Shown here in pieces: positions 43,332 through 51,860 of a DNA stretch of 64,000 bases (its first letter is position 1; each line of letters starts with the position of its first letter). Source of the DNA: Paraburkholderia translucens (lineage in GTDB: Bacteria; Pseudomonadota; Gammaproteobacteria; Burkholderiales; Burkholderiaceae); the NCBI RefSeq assembly GCF_020881035.1, contig NZ_JAJITC010000011.1, positions 124,001 to 188,000 of the forward strand. Direction: 5' to 3'. The translations under genes and the position numbers were made by a program. The notes below the pieces were generated by a model. It made no database searches. It was not told where the DNA came from and saw nothing but the letters and a program-made list of their open reading frames with translations.

Positions 43332-44915
43332 ATGCGAAAGAACCTGAAAAATATCGGCCTGATCGCCGCGGGCCTTGCTACCGGTGTCCTTGCCACCCTG
43401 CAATTCTCCGCCTCGGCCCAGCAACCCGCTAGCGCTGCGGCCGCCCCGCTGCCGCTAGACCAGCTCAGGCTCTTTGCCGAAGTGTTCGGGCAGATCAAGC
43501 ACGAATACGTCGAACCGGTCGACGACAAGAAGCTCCTCACCGCCGCGATCAAGGGCATGGTGTCTAGCCTCGACCCGCACTCGTCGTACCTCGACAAGAC
43601 CGATTACGAGGAACTGCAGGAGCAGACCAAGGGCCGCTTCGCGGGCCTCGGCATCGAAATTTCGTCGGAAGACGGGCTGATCAAGGTGATTTCGCCGATC
43701 GAAGACACGCCCGCGTTCCGCGCCGGCATCCGTCCGGGCGACCTGATCACGCGTATCAACGACAAGCCCGTGCGTGGCATGACGCTCGACCAGGCGGTCA
43801 AGCAGATGCGCGGCGAACCCGGCACCAAGGTCACGCTGACCATCTTCCGCAAGACCGATGACCGCACGTTCCCGCTCACCGTGACGCGCGCGATCATCAA
43901 GGTGCAGTCGGTCAAGGGCAAGATCGTTGCGCCGGGCTTCGCCTACGTGCGCATCACGAGCTTCCAGGAGCGCACCACGCCCGATCTCGCGGCCAAGCTG
44001 CAGGATCTCGCGCGCCAGGAGCCGAACCTGAAGGGCCTCATCCTCGATCTGCGGAATAACGGCGGTGGTCTGCTGCAAAGCGCGGTCGGCGTCGCGGGCG
44101 CGTTCCTGCCGCCCAATTCGGTGGTGGTGTCGACCAACGGTCAGATTCCGGATTCGAAGCAGATCTACCGCGACACCTACGATAACTACCGTCTGCAGTC
44201 GTTCGACAGCGATCCGTTGAAGGACGTCCCGGCCATCTTCAAGACGGTGCCGATGATCGTGCTGACCAACGCGTACTCGGCGTCGGCGTCGGAAATCGTC
44301 GCCGGGGCGTTGCAGGACCAGCACCGCGCGCTGATCCTCGGCAAGACGACGTTCGGCAAGGGCTCGGTGCAAACCGTGCGGCCCATGACGGCCGAAACCG
44401 CGCTGCGCCTGACCACCGCGTACTACTACACGCCGAGCGGCCGTTCGATCCAGAACAAGGGCATCCGCCCCGACCTTCCGGTCGATCAATACGCAGAAGG
44501 CGATCCGGACGACGCACTCGTGACCCGCGAAGTCGACTACTCGAATCACCTTGCGAACACGCAGGATCCGAACGAGAAGAAGGAAGCCGAGCAACGAGAA
44601 CAGGAGCGCATGGAGCAACTGCGTCAGCTCGAAGAGCAGAACGACAAGAAGACGCCGGAACAGCGCCAGAAGGAACGCGACCGCAAACCGGTCGAGTTCG
44701 GTTCGGCCGACGACTTCATGCTGCAACAGGCGGTCGGCAAGCTCGAAGGCAAGCCGGTTCAGGAATCGAAGTCGTTGATGGAACGCCGTCTGGCGCAGAA
44801 CAAGCCGGGCACATCGGCCTCCGCACCGGTCGCGGTGAAGCCGACGCAACCGGTGCCCGGCGCATCGGCACCGGTATCGGCTTCGGCACCGGCATCGGCT
44901 CCTGCCGGCAAATAA
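43332..44915 (+). CDS. ctpA: Carboxyl-terminal processing protease (S41 family)
   Basis: Periplasmic serine protease that trims C-termini of envelope proteins. The 527-residue precursor has a signal peptide ending QFSASA, a PDZ domain (about 100-185, GRFAGLGIEIS...PGDLITRIND) and the S41 catalytic core with Ser in NAYSASASEIVAGALQDQ and Lys in GKTTFGKGSVQT. The C-terminal 100 residues are highly charged (EQREQERMEQLRQLEEQ, probably coiled coil) and end in an Ala/Ser/Pro-rich tail. It lies between gpmA and moeB, the common betaproteobacterial order. Confidence 0.94.
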   Translation: MRKNLKNIGLIAAGLATGVLATLQFSASAQQPASAAAAPLPLDQLRLFAEVFGQIKHEYVEPVDDKKLLTAAIKGMVSSLDPHSSYLDKTDYEELQEQTKGRFAGLGIEISSEDGLIKVISPIEDTPAFRAGIRPGDLITRINDKPVRGMTLDQAVKQMRGEPGTKVTLTIFRKTDDRTFPLTVTRAIIKVQSVKGKIVAPGFAYVRITSFQERTTPDLAAKLQDLARQEPNLKGLILDLRNNGGGLLQSAVGVAGAFLPPNSVVVSTNGQIPDSKQIYRDTYDNYRLQSFDSDPLKDVPAIFKTVPMIVLTNAYSASASEIVAGALQDQHRALILGKTTFGKGSVQTVRPMTAETALRLTTAYYYTPSGRSIQNKGIRPDLPVDQYAEGDPDDALVTREVDYSNHLANTQDPNEKKEAEQREQERMEQLRQLEEQNDKKTPEQRQKERDRKPVEFGSADDFMLQQAVGKLEGKPVQESKSLMERRLAQNKPGTSASAPVAVKPTQPVPGASAPVSASAPASAPAGK

Positions 44916-44939
44916 GCAGCCGAATAAGCATTAACCCGC

Positions 44940-44976
44940 GCGTGTCTTCGCAACGCGATAGTTTGCGAAGACACGC
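44940..44976. repeat. 14-bp perfect inverted repeat between ctpA and moeB
   Basis: GCGTGTCTTCGCAA (44940-44953), a 9-nt loop, then TTGCGAAGACACGC (44963-44976). There is no T-run on either side, so it is not an ordinary intrinsic terminator. It could be an mRNA 3'-end stem, an operator or a repeat-family element. Confidence 0.7.
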
Positions 44977-45138
44977 CGCAACAGTTTCGGCGCAATTCGC
45001 CGCATTGCCGGCGGTATGTCACGCCGAGCCGCAGCAAGCCCCCTCCTCGCGCGATTAAAATATCAGCACGAATACGCGCCGCAGGCTCCCGGTCTGCCTC
45101 TCCTTGCGCGACATAGCGACACACTCACGCGCCCCGCC

Positions 45139-45897
45139 ATGAACGACGATCAACTCCTTCGCTACTCTCGCCATATCCTCGTCGACGAAATCGGCATCGA
45201 GGCGCAGCAGCGTTTTATCGACGCCCACGCGATCATCGTTGGTGCGGGCGGGCTCGGTTCGCCAGCCGCACTGTATCTCGCGGCGGCGGGCGTCGGCCGT
45301 CTGACGCTGGTCGATGCCGATAGCGTCGATCTCACCAACCTGCAGCGGCAGATCCTGCACGTGAGCGCGTCGGTTGGACGCAGGAAAGTCGAGTCAGGCC
45401 GCGACATGCTCGCGCAGATCAATCCCGAGGTCGTCGTCACCGCAGTAGCCGAGCGCGTCGACGATGCGTGGCTCGATCGCGAGGTGCCGCACGCGAGCGT
45501 CGTGCTCGATTGCACCGACAACTTCGCGACGCGTCACGCGATCAACCGCGCGTGCGTCAAGCATCGCGTGCCGCTCGTGTCGGGCGCGGCGCTGCGCTTC
45601 GACGGCCAGATCAGCACCTTCGATTTCCGCAACGAAACGTCGCCGTGCTACGCGTGCGTATTTCCCGAAGACCAGCCGTTCGAGGAAGTCGCGTGCTCGA
45701 CGATGGGCGTATTCGCGCCGACGGTCGGCATCATCGGGTCGATGCAGGCGGCCGAAGCGCTGAAGGTGATCGGCGAAATTGGCACGCCGCTCGTGGGCCG
45801 CCTGACGATGCTCGATTCGCTGAGGATGGAGTGGAACACGATGCGCATCGGGCGTCAGCCGGATTGTCCGGTGTGCGGCCACGCGCACGGGTCCTGA
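45139..45897 (+). CDS. moeB: Molybdopterin-synthase adenylyltransferase (MoeB/ThiF family)
   Basis: E1-like enzyme that adenylates the C-terminus of a ubiquitin-like sulfur carrier (MoaD or ThiS). The 252-residue protein has the nucleotide-binding IIVGAGGLGSPAALYLAAAGVG (residues 32-53), the DSVDLTNLQRQILH segment, two zinc CxxC pairs (Cys170/173, Cys243/246) and Cys186 in EEVACSTMG. There is no rhodanese domain. The start at 45139 (MNDDQLLRYSRHILVDEIG) fits the family. MoeB and ThiF cannot be separated from sequence alone. Confidence 0.92.
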   Translation: MNDDQLLRYSRHILVDEIGIEAQQRFIDAHAIIVGAGGLGSPAALYLAAAGVGRLTLVDADSVDLTNLQRQILHVSASVGRRKVESGRDMLAQINPEVVVTAVAERVDDAWLDREVPHASVVLDCTDNFATRHAINRACVKHRVPLVSGAALRFDGQISTFDFRNETSPCYACVFPEDQPFEEVACSTMGVFAPTVGIIGSMQAAEALKVIGEIGTPLVGRLTMLDSLRMEWNTMRIGRQPDCPVCGHAHGS

Positions 45898-45915
45898 GCC
45901 TGGCTCCGCGCCAAT

Positions 45916-45946
45916 AAGAAAAACGCCGCACACGTGCGGCGTTCCG
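45916..45946. terminator. Terminator between moeB and ptsI
   Basis: Self-complementary AACGCCGCAC/GTGCGGCGTT (45922-45931/45934-45943). On the minus strand it runs into TTTTTCTT, so it best serves ptsI; moeB converges on it from the other side. Confidence 0.82.
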
Positions 45947-45977
45947 TTCAACGAGGCGCGGACAAAGCGCCTCGGAT

Positions 45978-47723
45978 TCAAACCAGCGCGACGCGCTTGA
46001 GCGCCGCCTGCACCTCTTCCGGCTCGAACGAAGCCAGCACGTCGGCAACCGGCTTCTCCAGCGTCTTCAGATGAGAGCGCAGCACCTCCTGCTTGACCTC
46101 GAGCAACTGGCTCGGATGCATCGAAAACTCGGTCAGGCCCATGCCGAGCAACAGACGCGTCAACGCCGGATCGCCCGCCATCTCACCACACACCGACACG
46201 GGCACGCCCGCGCGCTTCGCCTCGCGCAGCGTGAACGCGATCAGATGCAGCACCGCCGGATGAAGCGGGTCGTACAGATGGGCGACCGCGTTGTCAGCGC
46301 GATCTATCGCAAGCGTGTACTGGATCAGATCGTTGGTGCCGATCGACAGGAAATCGAGCCGCTTGAGAAACAGCGGCAACGCGATCGCGGCGGCCGGTAT
46401 TTCGATCATCGCGCCGATCTGCACGTTCGGATCGTAGGCGATGCCCGCGTCGTCGAGTTGGCGCTTGGCTTCGCGGATCAGATCGAGCGTCTGGTCGATT
46501 TCCTGCGCGTGCGCGAGCATCGGAATCAGGATCTTCACCTTGCCGAACGCCGACGCGCGCAGGATCGCGCGCAGCTGCGTGAGGAACATCTGCGGCTCGG
46601 ACAGGCTCCAGCGAATCGCGCGCAAGCCGAGCGCCGGATTCGCGGCGGTCTCGTAGCCGTCGCCGCCGCCCATCGAATCGAGCGGCTTGTCGGCGCCGAC
46701 ATCGATGGTGCGAATCGTGACCGGCAAGCCGTTCATCAGCTCGACGGCACGCCGATATGCGCCGAACTGCTCCTCCTCTTCGGGCATCCGGTCCTTGTGA
46801 TTCATGAACAGGAATTCGGTGCGGAATAGACCCACGCCGGTCGCGCCCGATTCGATCGCCGCGCGCGCGTCGTCCGGCAGTTCGATGTTCGCGCACAGTT
46901 CGATGCGCGTGCCGCACAACGTTTGCGTCGGCGAGAACTTGAGCCGTTGCAGCTTGCGCTGCTCCAGTTCCTTCTCGCTTTGCCGGTACGAGTATTCCTC
47001 GAGCACGATCGGCGCGGGATCGACGATCACGATGCCGTGGTCGCCATCGACGATGATCAGGTCGTCCTGGCGGATCAGCGCGCTCGCATGTTGCACGCCG
47101 ACCGCGGCCGGTATGCCGAGGCTGCGCGCGACGATCGCGGTGTGTGACGTACGTCCGCCGAGATCGGTGACGAAGCCCTGGAACGTTTGCGTTTTGAACT
47201 GCATCATGTCGGCCGGCGCGATGTCGTGCGCGACGACGATCATCTCGTCGCATGCGCCATGCACGTTGTCGGCAATGCCCGTCGCGCCCGCGAGCGCCTT
47301 CAGCACCCGCTCGACGACCTGCTCGATGTCAGCCTTGCGCTCGCGCAGGTATTCGTCTTCGATATCGTCGAAATGGCGCGACAGACGCTCGAGCTGTTCA
47401 GTCAGCGCCCACTCGACGTTGTAGCGGCGCGTGCGGATCAGGTCGATGGTTTCCTGAACGAGCATCGCGTCGTTCAGGATCATCGCGTGAACGTCGATGA
47501 ACGCGCCCATTTCGCTGGGAGCATCCGCGGCGAGATCGGCGCGCAGCGTGTCGAGTTCTTCATGCACGCGACGCTGAGCCGCGCGAAAACGCTCGACCTC
47601 GCCTTCGATCCGGGCAGGTTCGATCAGATAGTGGTCTACGTCGAGTGCTGCCGGGGCGATCAGATAGGCCCGCCCGATGGCGATACCGCGTGACACGGGA
47701 ATTCCATGCAGCGTGAATGACAC
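45978..47723 (-). CDS. ptsI: PTS Enzyme I (phosphoenolpyruvate–protein phosphotransferase)
   Basis: First enzyme of the general phosphotransferase relay: takes phosphate from PEP and passes it to HPr. The 581-residue protein has the active-site His194 in GGRTSHTAIVAR, the GVGLFRTEFLFMN segment, the PEP-binding SIGTNDLIQYTLAIDR and the catalytic Cys in SVCGEMAGD. I chose a GTG at 47723 because AGGAGG ends 5 nt before it; a GTG two codons upstream is too close. Separated from ptsH by a terminator and its own AT-rich upstream region. Confidence 0.95.
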   Translation of the reverse strand: MSFTLHGIPVSRGIAIGRAYLIAPAALDVDHYLIEPARIEGEVERFRAAQRRVHEELDTLRADLAADAPSEMGAFIDVHAMILNDAMLVQETIDLIRTRRYNVEWALTEQLERLSRHFDDIEDEYLRERKADIEQVVERVLKALAGATGIADNVHGACDEMIVVAHDIAPADMMQFKTQTFQGFVTDLGGRTSHTAIVARSLGIPAAVGVQHASALIRQDDLIIVDGDHGIVIVDPAPIVLEEYSYRQSEKELEQRKLQRLKFSPTQTLCGTRIELCANIELPDDARAAIESGATGVGLFRTEFLFMNHKDRMPEEEEQFGAYRRAVELMNGLPVTIRTIDVGADKPLDSMGGGDGYETAANPALGLRAIRWSLSEPQMFLTQLRAILRASAFGKVKILIPMLAHAQEIDQTLDLIREAKRQLDDAGIAYDPNVQIGAMIEIPAAAIALPLFLKRLDFLSIGTNDLIQYTLAIDRADNAVAHLYDPLHPAVLHLIAFTLREAKRAGVPVSVCGEMAGDPALTRLLLGMGLTEFSMHPSQLLEVKQEVLRSHLKTLEKPVADVLASFEPEEVQAALKRVALV

Positions 47724-47788
47724 GCGCACCTCCTCTAGTTGTGTAATGCCGCGGCAAACCGCTGCAATGCTCTCAGACTGTACTGGGC

Positions 47789-47794
47789 ATTATA
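47789..47794 (-). promoter_or_regulatory. -10 box for ptsI
   Basis: A perfect TATAAT on the minus strand, 66-71 bp upstream of the chosen ptsI start. The -35 region is weak (TACTTC at a 16-bp spacer). Confidence 0.5.
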
Positions 47795-48032
47795 AATTCC
47801 GTGCCTTTTTGAAGTATGCCTGGGGTGTGTGCAGCGCAACACGAATTATCGTAATCGGGCGTTCATCGGTGCCCCAATGCCTCGTTTAATATACGTCGCG
47901 CTAAATATATGGTTTAAACATTAAAAACGCATGTCGCCTTAAGGACTCTTTCCAATGGCCTTCGCGCCGCTTCTGCATCTCTTTGATGCCGATTAGCACG
48001 CCGCCTGGTATGGCATTCAAATGTCGACGGCG

Positions 48033-48066
48033 AAAAAAAGCCGCGAACTCGGCCGCGGCTTTTTTC
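48033..48066 (-). terminator. Terminator after ptsH
   Basis: GCCGCG/CGCGGC stem (48040-48045/48054-48059) flanked by seven A residues on the left and T residues on the right, so it works in either direction. On the minus strand it ends the EIIA–ptsH transcript. Confidence 0.85.
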
Positions 48067-48094
48067 CGGTTAGTCGATTGCCAGACGAATGGCT

Positions 48095-48364
48095 TTATTG
48101 GCCCTCGCCGAATTTATCGGCGATCAGTTTCAGCAGCGCGTCCATCGCATCCTTTTCGTCGGCGCCTTCAGTTTCAATCAGCACGGTACTGCCGATGCCG
48201 GCGGCCAGCATCATCACGCCCATGATGCTCTTTGCGTTGATACGGCGGCCGTTGCGGCTCATCCAGATTTCCGCCTGGTAATTGCCTGCGAGTTGCGTCA
48301 ACTTGGCCGACGCGCGTGCGTGCAGCCCCAGCTTGTTCACAATAGTCGTTTCCTGTTGCAGCAT
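48095..48364 (-). CDS. ptsH: Phosphocarrier protein HPr
   Basis: Carries phosphate from Enzyme I to EIIA domains. The 89-residue protein has the phosphorylated His15 in NKLGLHARASAK and Ser46 in NAKSIMGVMML, the site used by HPr kinase in bacteria that have one. The ATG at 48364 was chosen because it places His at 15. It follows the EIIA gene by 124 bp. Like most betaproteobacterial HPr, its main job is probably regulatory rather than sugar import. Confidence 0.95.
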   Translation of the reverse strand: MLQQETTIVNKLGLHARASAKLTQLAGNYQAEIWMSRNGRRINAKSIMGVMMLAAGIGSTVLIETEGADEKDAMDALLKLIADKFGEGQ

Positions 48365-48488
48365 GTGATGGTCCGAAGCGCGGTGAATGAAATGGTGAAA
48401 GGTGAAACTGCAAAGCCGTTCCGATGCGATTGAAGCCGTTTTCGAGCCGCTCGAATCTGTCGATACCTTGCGCGCCAACCGGCCCGAT

Positions 48489-49016
48489 CTACAGGCCGGC
48501 CGCGTCCGTCTTTTGCGTCAGATCGGCATCGGCCGGCAACGCGGGAATACAGTCGCCGGGCGCCGCGTCGGGCGGCAGCGCCGCCACGCAATCGGCCGCG
48601 CAAACCGGCGGCGCGACCAGTTCCGGCGTCGCCGGTCCGATCGCGTGCACGCCCTTGGTCGCGCCGGCGAGCGCCTTGTCGACGAGCGTGTCGAGCGGAG
48701 TCGCGCGATAGCAGACCGCGCGCACGAGCATCGGCAGATTGACGCCGCACAGCACCCGCACGTCCGGGATGTTGGCGAGCCGGCCCGCGATGTTGGCCGG
48801 TGTCGCGCCGAACATGTCGGTCAGCACGAGCGCGCCGTTCTCTTCCCTCAGCCGCTCGATTTCCAAATTCGCGAACGCGACGACCTGCGCGGGATCGCAA
48901 TCCGGCGACACGTCGATCACGCCGATACGCGCCGGCAAACCGCCATAGATGTGGGAAATGCAATCGCGCAACGCGGTGGCGAATGGAGCGTGCGCAACGA
49001 TCAGAATGCCTGCCAT
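48489..49016 (-). CDS. PTS mannose/fructose-family EIIA component
   Basis: A 175-residue protein with one EIIA(Man) domain (about 1-125): MAGILIVAHAPFATAL with phosphorylated His9, then GALVLTDMFGATPANIAGRL and the GVNLPMLVRAVCYR segment. No IIB, IIC or IID partner is encoded nearby. In Burkholderiales such EIIA–HPr–EI sets form an incomplete, regulatory PTS. The last 50 residues are Ala/Pro/Cys-rich and not part of the domain. The start at 49016 was chosen from the family N-terminus. Confidence 0.9.
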   Translation of the reverse strand: MAGILIVAHAPFATALRDCISHIYGGLPARIGVIDVSPDCDPAQVVAFANLEIERLREENGALVLTDMFGATPANIAGRLANIPDVRVLCGVNLPMLVRAVCYRATPLDTLVDKALAGATKGVHAIGPATPELVAPPVCAADCVAALPPDAAPGDCIPALPADADLTQKTDAAGL

Positions 49017-49135
49017 ATCAGCCTTGCTGCAAAAGAACGGCCCCAAACCGTGAACCGGGACTCGAGCCCGGTTCGTCACCGCCCCGGACCGGCCGTGGGT
49101 CGCAAGGGAGGGGATGCATCGTCAGGAGAGCGGGC

Positions 49136-49141
49136 ATTGTA
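49136..49141 (-). promoter_or_regulatory. Candidate -10 box for EIIA–ptsH
   Basis: TACAAT on the minus strand, 120-125 bp upstream of the EIIA start, with TTGGCG 15 bp further up. Spacing is short, so the call is weak. The remaining gap to gshB shows no gene. Confidence 0.3.
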
Positions 49142-49259
49142 ACAGGCCCATTTTCGCGCCAAACCCGACGGCGCGCTCGATTCCGATTTACTGCACAGAT
49201 TGGGGTCGCAGCCGGCCAATCAAGGCGGCAGCGCCGGCACGCCACGCGAGCGCCGGGCG

Positions 49260-50216
49260 TCAGCCGACCGCGCGCTCCAGCGCGTCGACGAACATCGCGG
49301 CAACGTCGAAACCGGTCTGATCCATGATCTCGCGGAAACACGTCGGGCTCGTGACGTTCACCTCGGTAAGCCAGTCGCCGATCGCGTCGAGCCCGACCAA
49401 CAGCAGGCCGCGCGCCGCCAGCACCGGGGCCAGCGTCTCGGCGATCTTGCGATCGTGCTCGCTGAGCGGCCGCGCCACGCCCAGTCCGCCCGCCGCGAGA
49501 TTGCCGCGCACCTCATTGCCCTGAGGAATGCGAGCGAGCGAGTACGGCACCGCCTCGCCACCGATCAACAGAATGCGCTTGTCACCCTCCTTGATCTCGG
49601 GGATGAATTTCTGCGCCATCACCGTGCGCGCGCCGTCGTGGCTCAGCATTTCCACGATCGAGCCGAGGTTCATGCCGTCCGCCTTGACGCGGAACACGCC
49701 CATGCCGCCCATGCCGTCGAGCGGCTTCAGGATCACGTCGCCGTGCTGCTCGTGGAACGCGCGCAGACGCGCCGGGTCGCGCGTCACCAGCGTCGGCGCG
49801 ACGAACTGTGCGAATTCGCCGATCGCGAGTTTCTCGGAATGATCACGGATCGCCTGCGGCTTGTTGAAAATGCGCGCGCCGCCGCGCTCGGCCAGCTCAA
49901 GCAACCAGGTCGACGTCACGTATTCCATGTCGAACGGCGGGTCCTTGCGCATCACGACCGCGCCGAAGCGCGCGAGCGCGCGCGGGGCGGCCGGATCGGC
50001 CGCGAACCACACGTCACGATGCAGATCGGCGGTGTCGCCGGTGATCGCAATGCGCTGCACGTTCGCCTCGACGTCGCCGCCCGTCCACGCCAGATGTTTG
50101 GGCTCGCAGGCGTACACCGTGTGACCGCGGCGCGCCGCTTCGGCCATCATTGCGTAGGTCGTGTCCTTGTAGATCTTGAAATGGCTGAGCGGATCGGCGA
50201 TGAAAAGAATGTCCAT
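49260..50216 (-). CDS. gshB: Glutathione synthetase
   Basis: Joins gamma-glutamylcysteine to glycine in the second step of glutathione synthesis. An ATP-grasp enzyme of 318 residues with MRKDPPFDMEYVTSTWLLE, VILKPLDGMGGMGVFRV (the ATP-grasp loop), AQKFIPEIKEGDKRILLI and TEVNVTSPTCFREI. The start MDILFIADPLSHFKIYKD at 50216 matches the family; an in-frame ATG 33 bp upstream is less likely. It follows gshA by 103 bp, so both steps of the pathway lie together. Confidence 0.96.
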   Translation of the reverse strand: MDILFIADPLSHFKIYKDTTYAMMAEAARRGHTVYACEPKHLAWTGGDVEANVQRIAITGDTADLHRDVWFAADPAAPRALARFGAVVMRKDPPFDMEYVTSTWLLELAERGGARIFNKPQAIRDHSEKLAIGEFAQFVAPTLVTRDPARLRAFHEQHGDVILKPLDGMGGMGVFRVKADGMNLGSIVEMLSHDGARTVMAQKFIPEIKEGDKRILLIGGEAVPYSLARIPQGNEVRGNLAAGGLGVARPLSEHDRKIAETLAPVLAARGLLLVGLDAIGDWLTEVNVTSPTCFREIMDQTGFDVAAMFVDALERAVG

Positions 50217-50319
50217 GAAACTCCCGGTGCGCCCTGAGTGGCGTGACATTGTTCGTCAATATAGTCTTTGAAGACGGCGATGGCGGCACGCTTGCCGCCA
50301 TCCTGCCGCGCGAGGTGGC

Positions 50320-51609
50320 TTAGACCTGGATCGCTTCGGGATCGGTCTTTTCGAGTTCGACCGATGCGGCGAGCAGCCCGAGCCGCGCCACGACGCCGTA
50401 CATGTAAAAGCGGTTCGGCGGCGCCGCGCCGGGCTTTGCGTGCGCATCGGGCAGCGCCGTATGTTCGAAGCCGAGCGGCACGAAGTGCATACCCGGCGCG
50501 TTCAGATTCTGGTCGCGCTCGCGGCTGCCGTGCACGCGATAGAAGCCGCCCACCACATAGCGGTCGATCATGTAGACGACCGGCTCGGCAACTTCCTCGC
50601 CGATGCGCTCGAACGTGTACACGCCTTCCTGCACGATGACGTCGTGAACGTCGAGGCCGTCTTTGGTCGCGGCCATGCGCGTGCGTTCGCGCTTGGTGAG
50701 CGCGGCGACTTCCGACGCGTCGTGCAGGGTCATCACGCCCATGCCGTAGGTGCCCGCATCGGACTTGATGATGACGTACGGTTTCTCGGAGATGCCGTAC
50801 TCGCGATACTTGCGCGCGATCTTCTTCAGCACGCCGTCGATCGCATCGGCAAGCGCTTCCTCACCGGTGCGCTGCTGGAAGTCGACACCTTCGACGTGCG
50901 CGAAGTACGGATTGATCATCCAGGGGTCGATCTCGACCAGCTTCGCGAACTTCTTCGCGACGTCGTCATAACACGAGAAATGCATCGACTTGCGACGCAC
51001 GGCCCAGCCCGCATGCAGCGGCGGCAACAGGTACTGCTCGTGCAGATTTTCGAGCACGGGCGGAATGCCGCCGGACAGATCGTTGTTCAACAGGATCGAG
51101 CACGGGTCGAAGTTCTTCAGCCCAAGCCGGCGCGGCGAGCGCTCGAGCGGTTCGAGCACGAGCTTCTGGCCGTCGGACAGCGCGATCGTGACCGGGCCGC
51201 TGATGGTTTCGTCGAGCGTGCCGAAGCGCACGTTCAGACCCGCCTGGCGCATGATCGACGCGAGCCGCGCGACGTTCTCGAGATAGAAAGCGTTGCGGGT
51301 ATGGCGCTCCGGAATCACGAGCAGATTCTTCGCGTCCGGGCAGATCTTTTCGATGGAGGCCATCGCGGCCTGGACTGCGAGCGGCAGCACTTCCTGCGGC
51401 AGATTGTTGAAGGCGCCGGGAAAGAGATTGGTGTCGACCGGCGCGAGCTTGAAGCCCGCGTTGCGCAAATCGACGGAACAGTAGAACGGCGGCGTGTGCT
51501 CCTGCCATTCAAGCCGGAACCAGCGTTCGATAGCGGGCGTGGCATCGAGGATCTTCCGCTCGAGGTCGAGCAGCGGGCCGTTTAACGCCGTAACTAGGTG
51601 CGGAACCAT
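50320..51609 (-). CDS. gshA: Glutamate–cysteine ligase (proteobacterial type 3)
   Basis: First and limiting step of glutathione synthesis. The 429-residue protein belongs to the form found in beta- and some gammaproteobacteria (Acidithiobacillus-like), unrelated in length to E. coli GshA. Recognisable segments are MVPHLVTALNGPLLDLERKI at the start, PVDTNLFPGAFNNLP, SILLNNDLSGGIPPVL, VIIKSDAGTYGMGVMTL (nucleotide-binding) and NRFYMYGVVARLG. First gene of gshA–gshB. A TACAAT about 30 bp upstream could be its -10 box but lacks a good -35. Confidence 0.93.
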   Translation of the reverse strand: MVPHLVTALNGPLLDLERKILDATPAIERWFRLEWQEHTPPFYCSVDLRNAGFKLAPVDTNLFPGAFNNLPQEVLPLAVQAAMASIEKICPDAKNLLVIPERHTRNAFYLENVARLASIMRQAGLNVRFGTLDETISGPVTIALSDGQKLVLEPLERSPRRLGLKNFDPCSILLNNDLSGGIPPVLENLHEQYLLPPLHAGWAVRRKSMHFSCYDDVAKKFAKLVEIDPWMINPYFAHVEGVDFQQRTGEEALADAIDGVLKKIARKYREYGISEKPYVIIKSDAGTYGMGVMTLHDASEVAALTKRERTRMAATKDGLDVHDVIVQEGVYTFERIGEEVAEPVVYMIDRYVVGGFYRVHGSRERDQNLNAPGMHFVPLGFEHTALPDAHAKPGAAPPNRFYMYGVVARLGLLAASVELEKTDPEAIQV

Positions 51610-51756
51610 TGATCACTCGCAGACTGGAGAAAAAAGATTGTAGAACAATTGCTTTTCTCATTTGGGGACGGTTTCTCCATTCGCAAGCAGACTCGAAGGC
51701 ATTCTCCCTAACACGATGATAGACGCGGAAATTTGCCATTCGCAACCGGCTCCGCA

Positions 51757-51784
51757 AGAAAAAAGCCCGCCATGAAGGCGGGCG
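51757..51784 (-). terminator. Terminator after amtB
   Basis: GCCCGCC/GGCGGGC stem (51766-51772/51778-51784). Read on the minus strand it is followed by TTTTTTC, 77 bp past the amtB stop. Confidence 0.88.
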
Positions 51785-51860
51785 AAATTGCTGCGCTTGC
51801 TAATCTTCTTTCTTGATCCGCGGGCCATGAAGCGCGGGCCCGCGGACGTGCAGTCTTCCG

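Larger units (their letters stand above)
47724..48094 (-). other. AT-rich intergenic region between ptsH and ptsI
   Basis: 371 bp without a gene. Read leftward it holds the ptsH terminator (48033-48066), an AT-rich segment with GTTTAAAC and several TATA-like stretches (about 47880-47930), and the ptsI -10 box (47789-47794). Confidence 0.6.
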
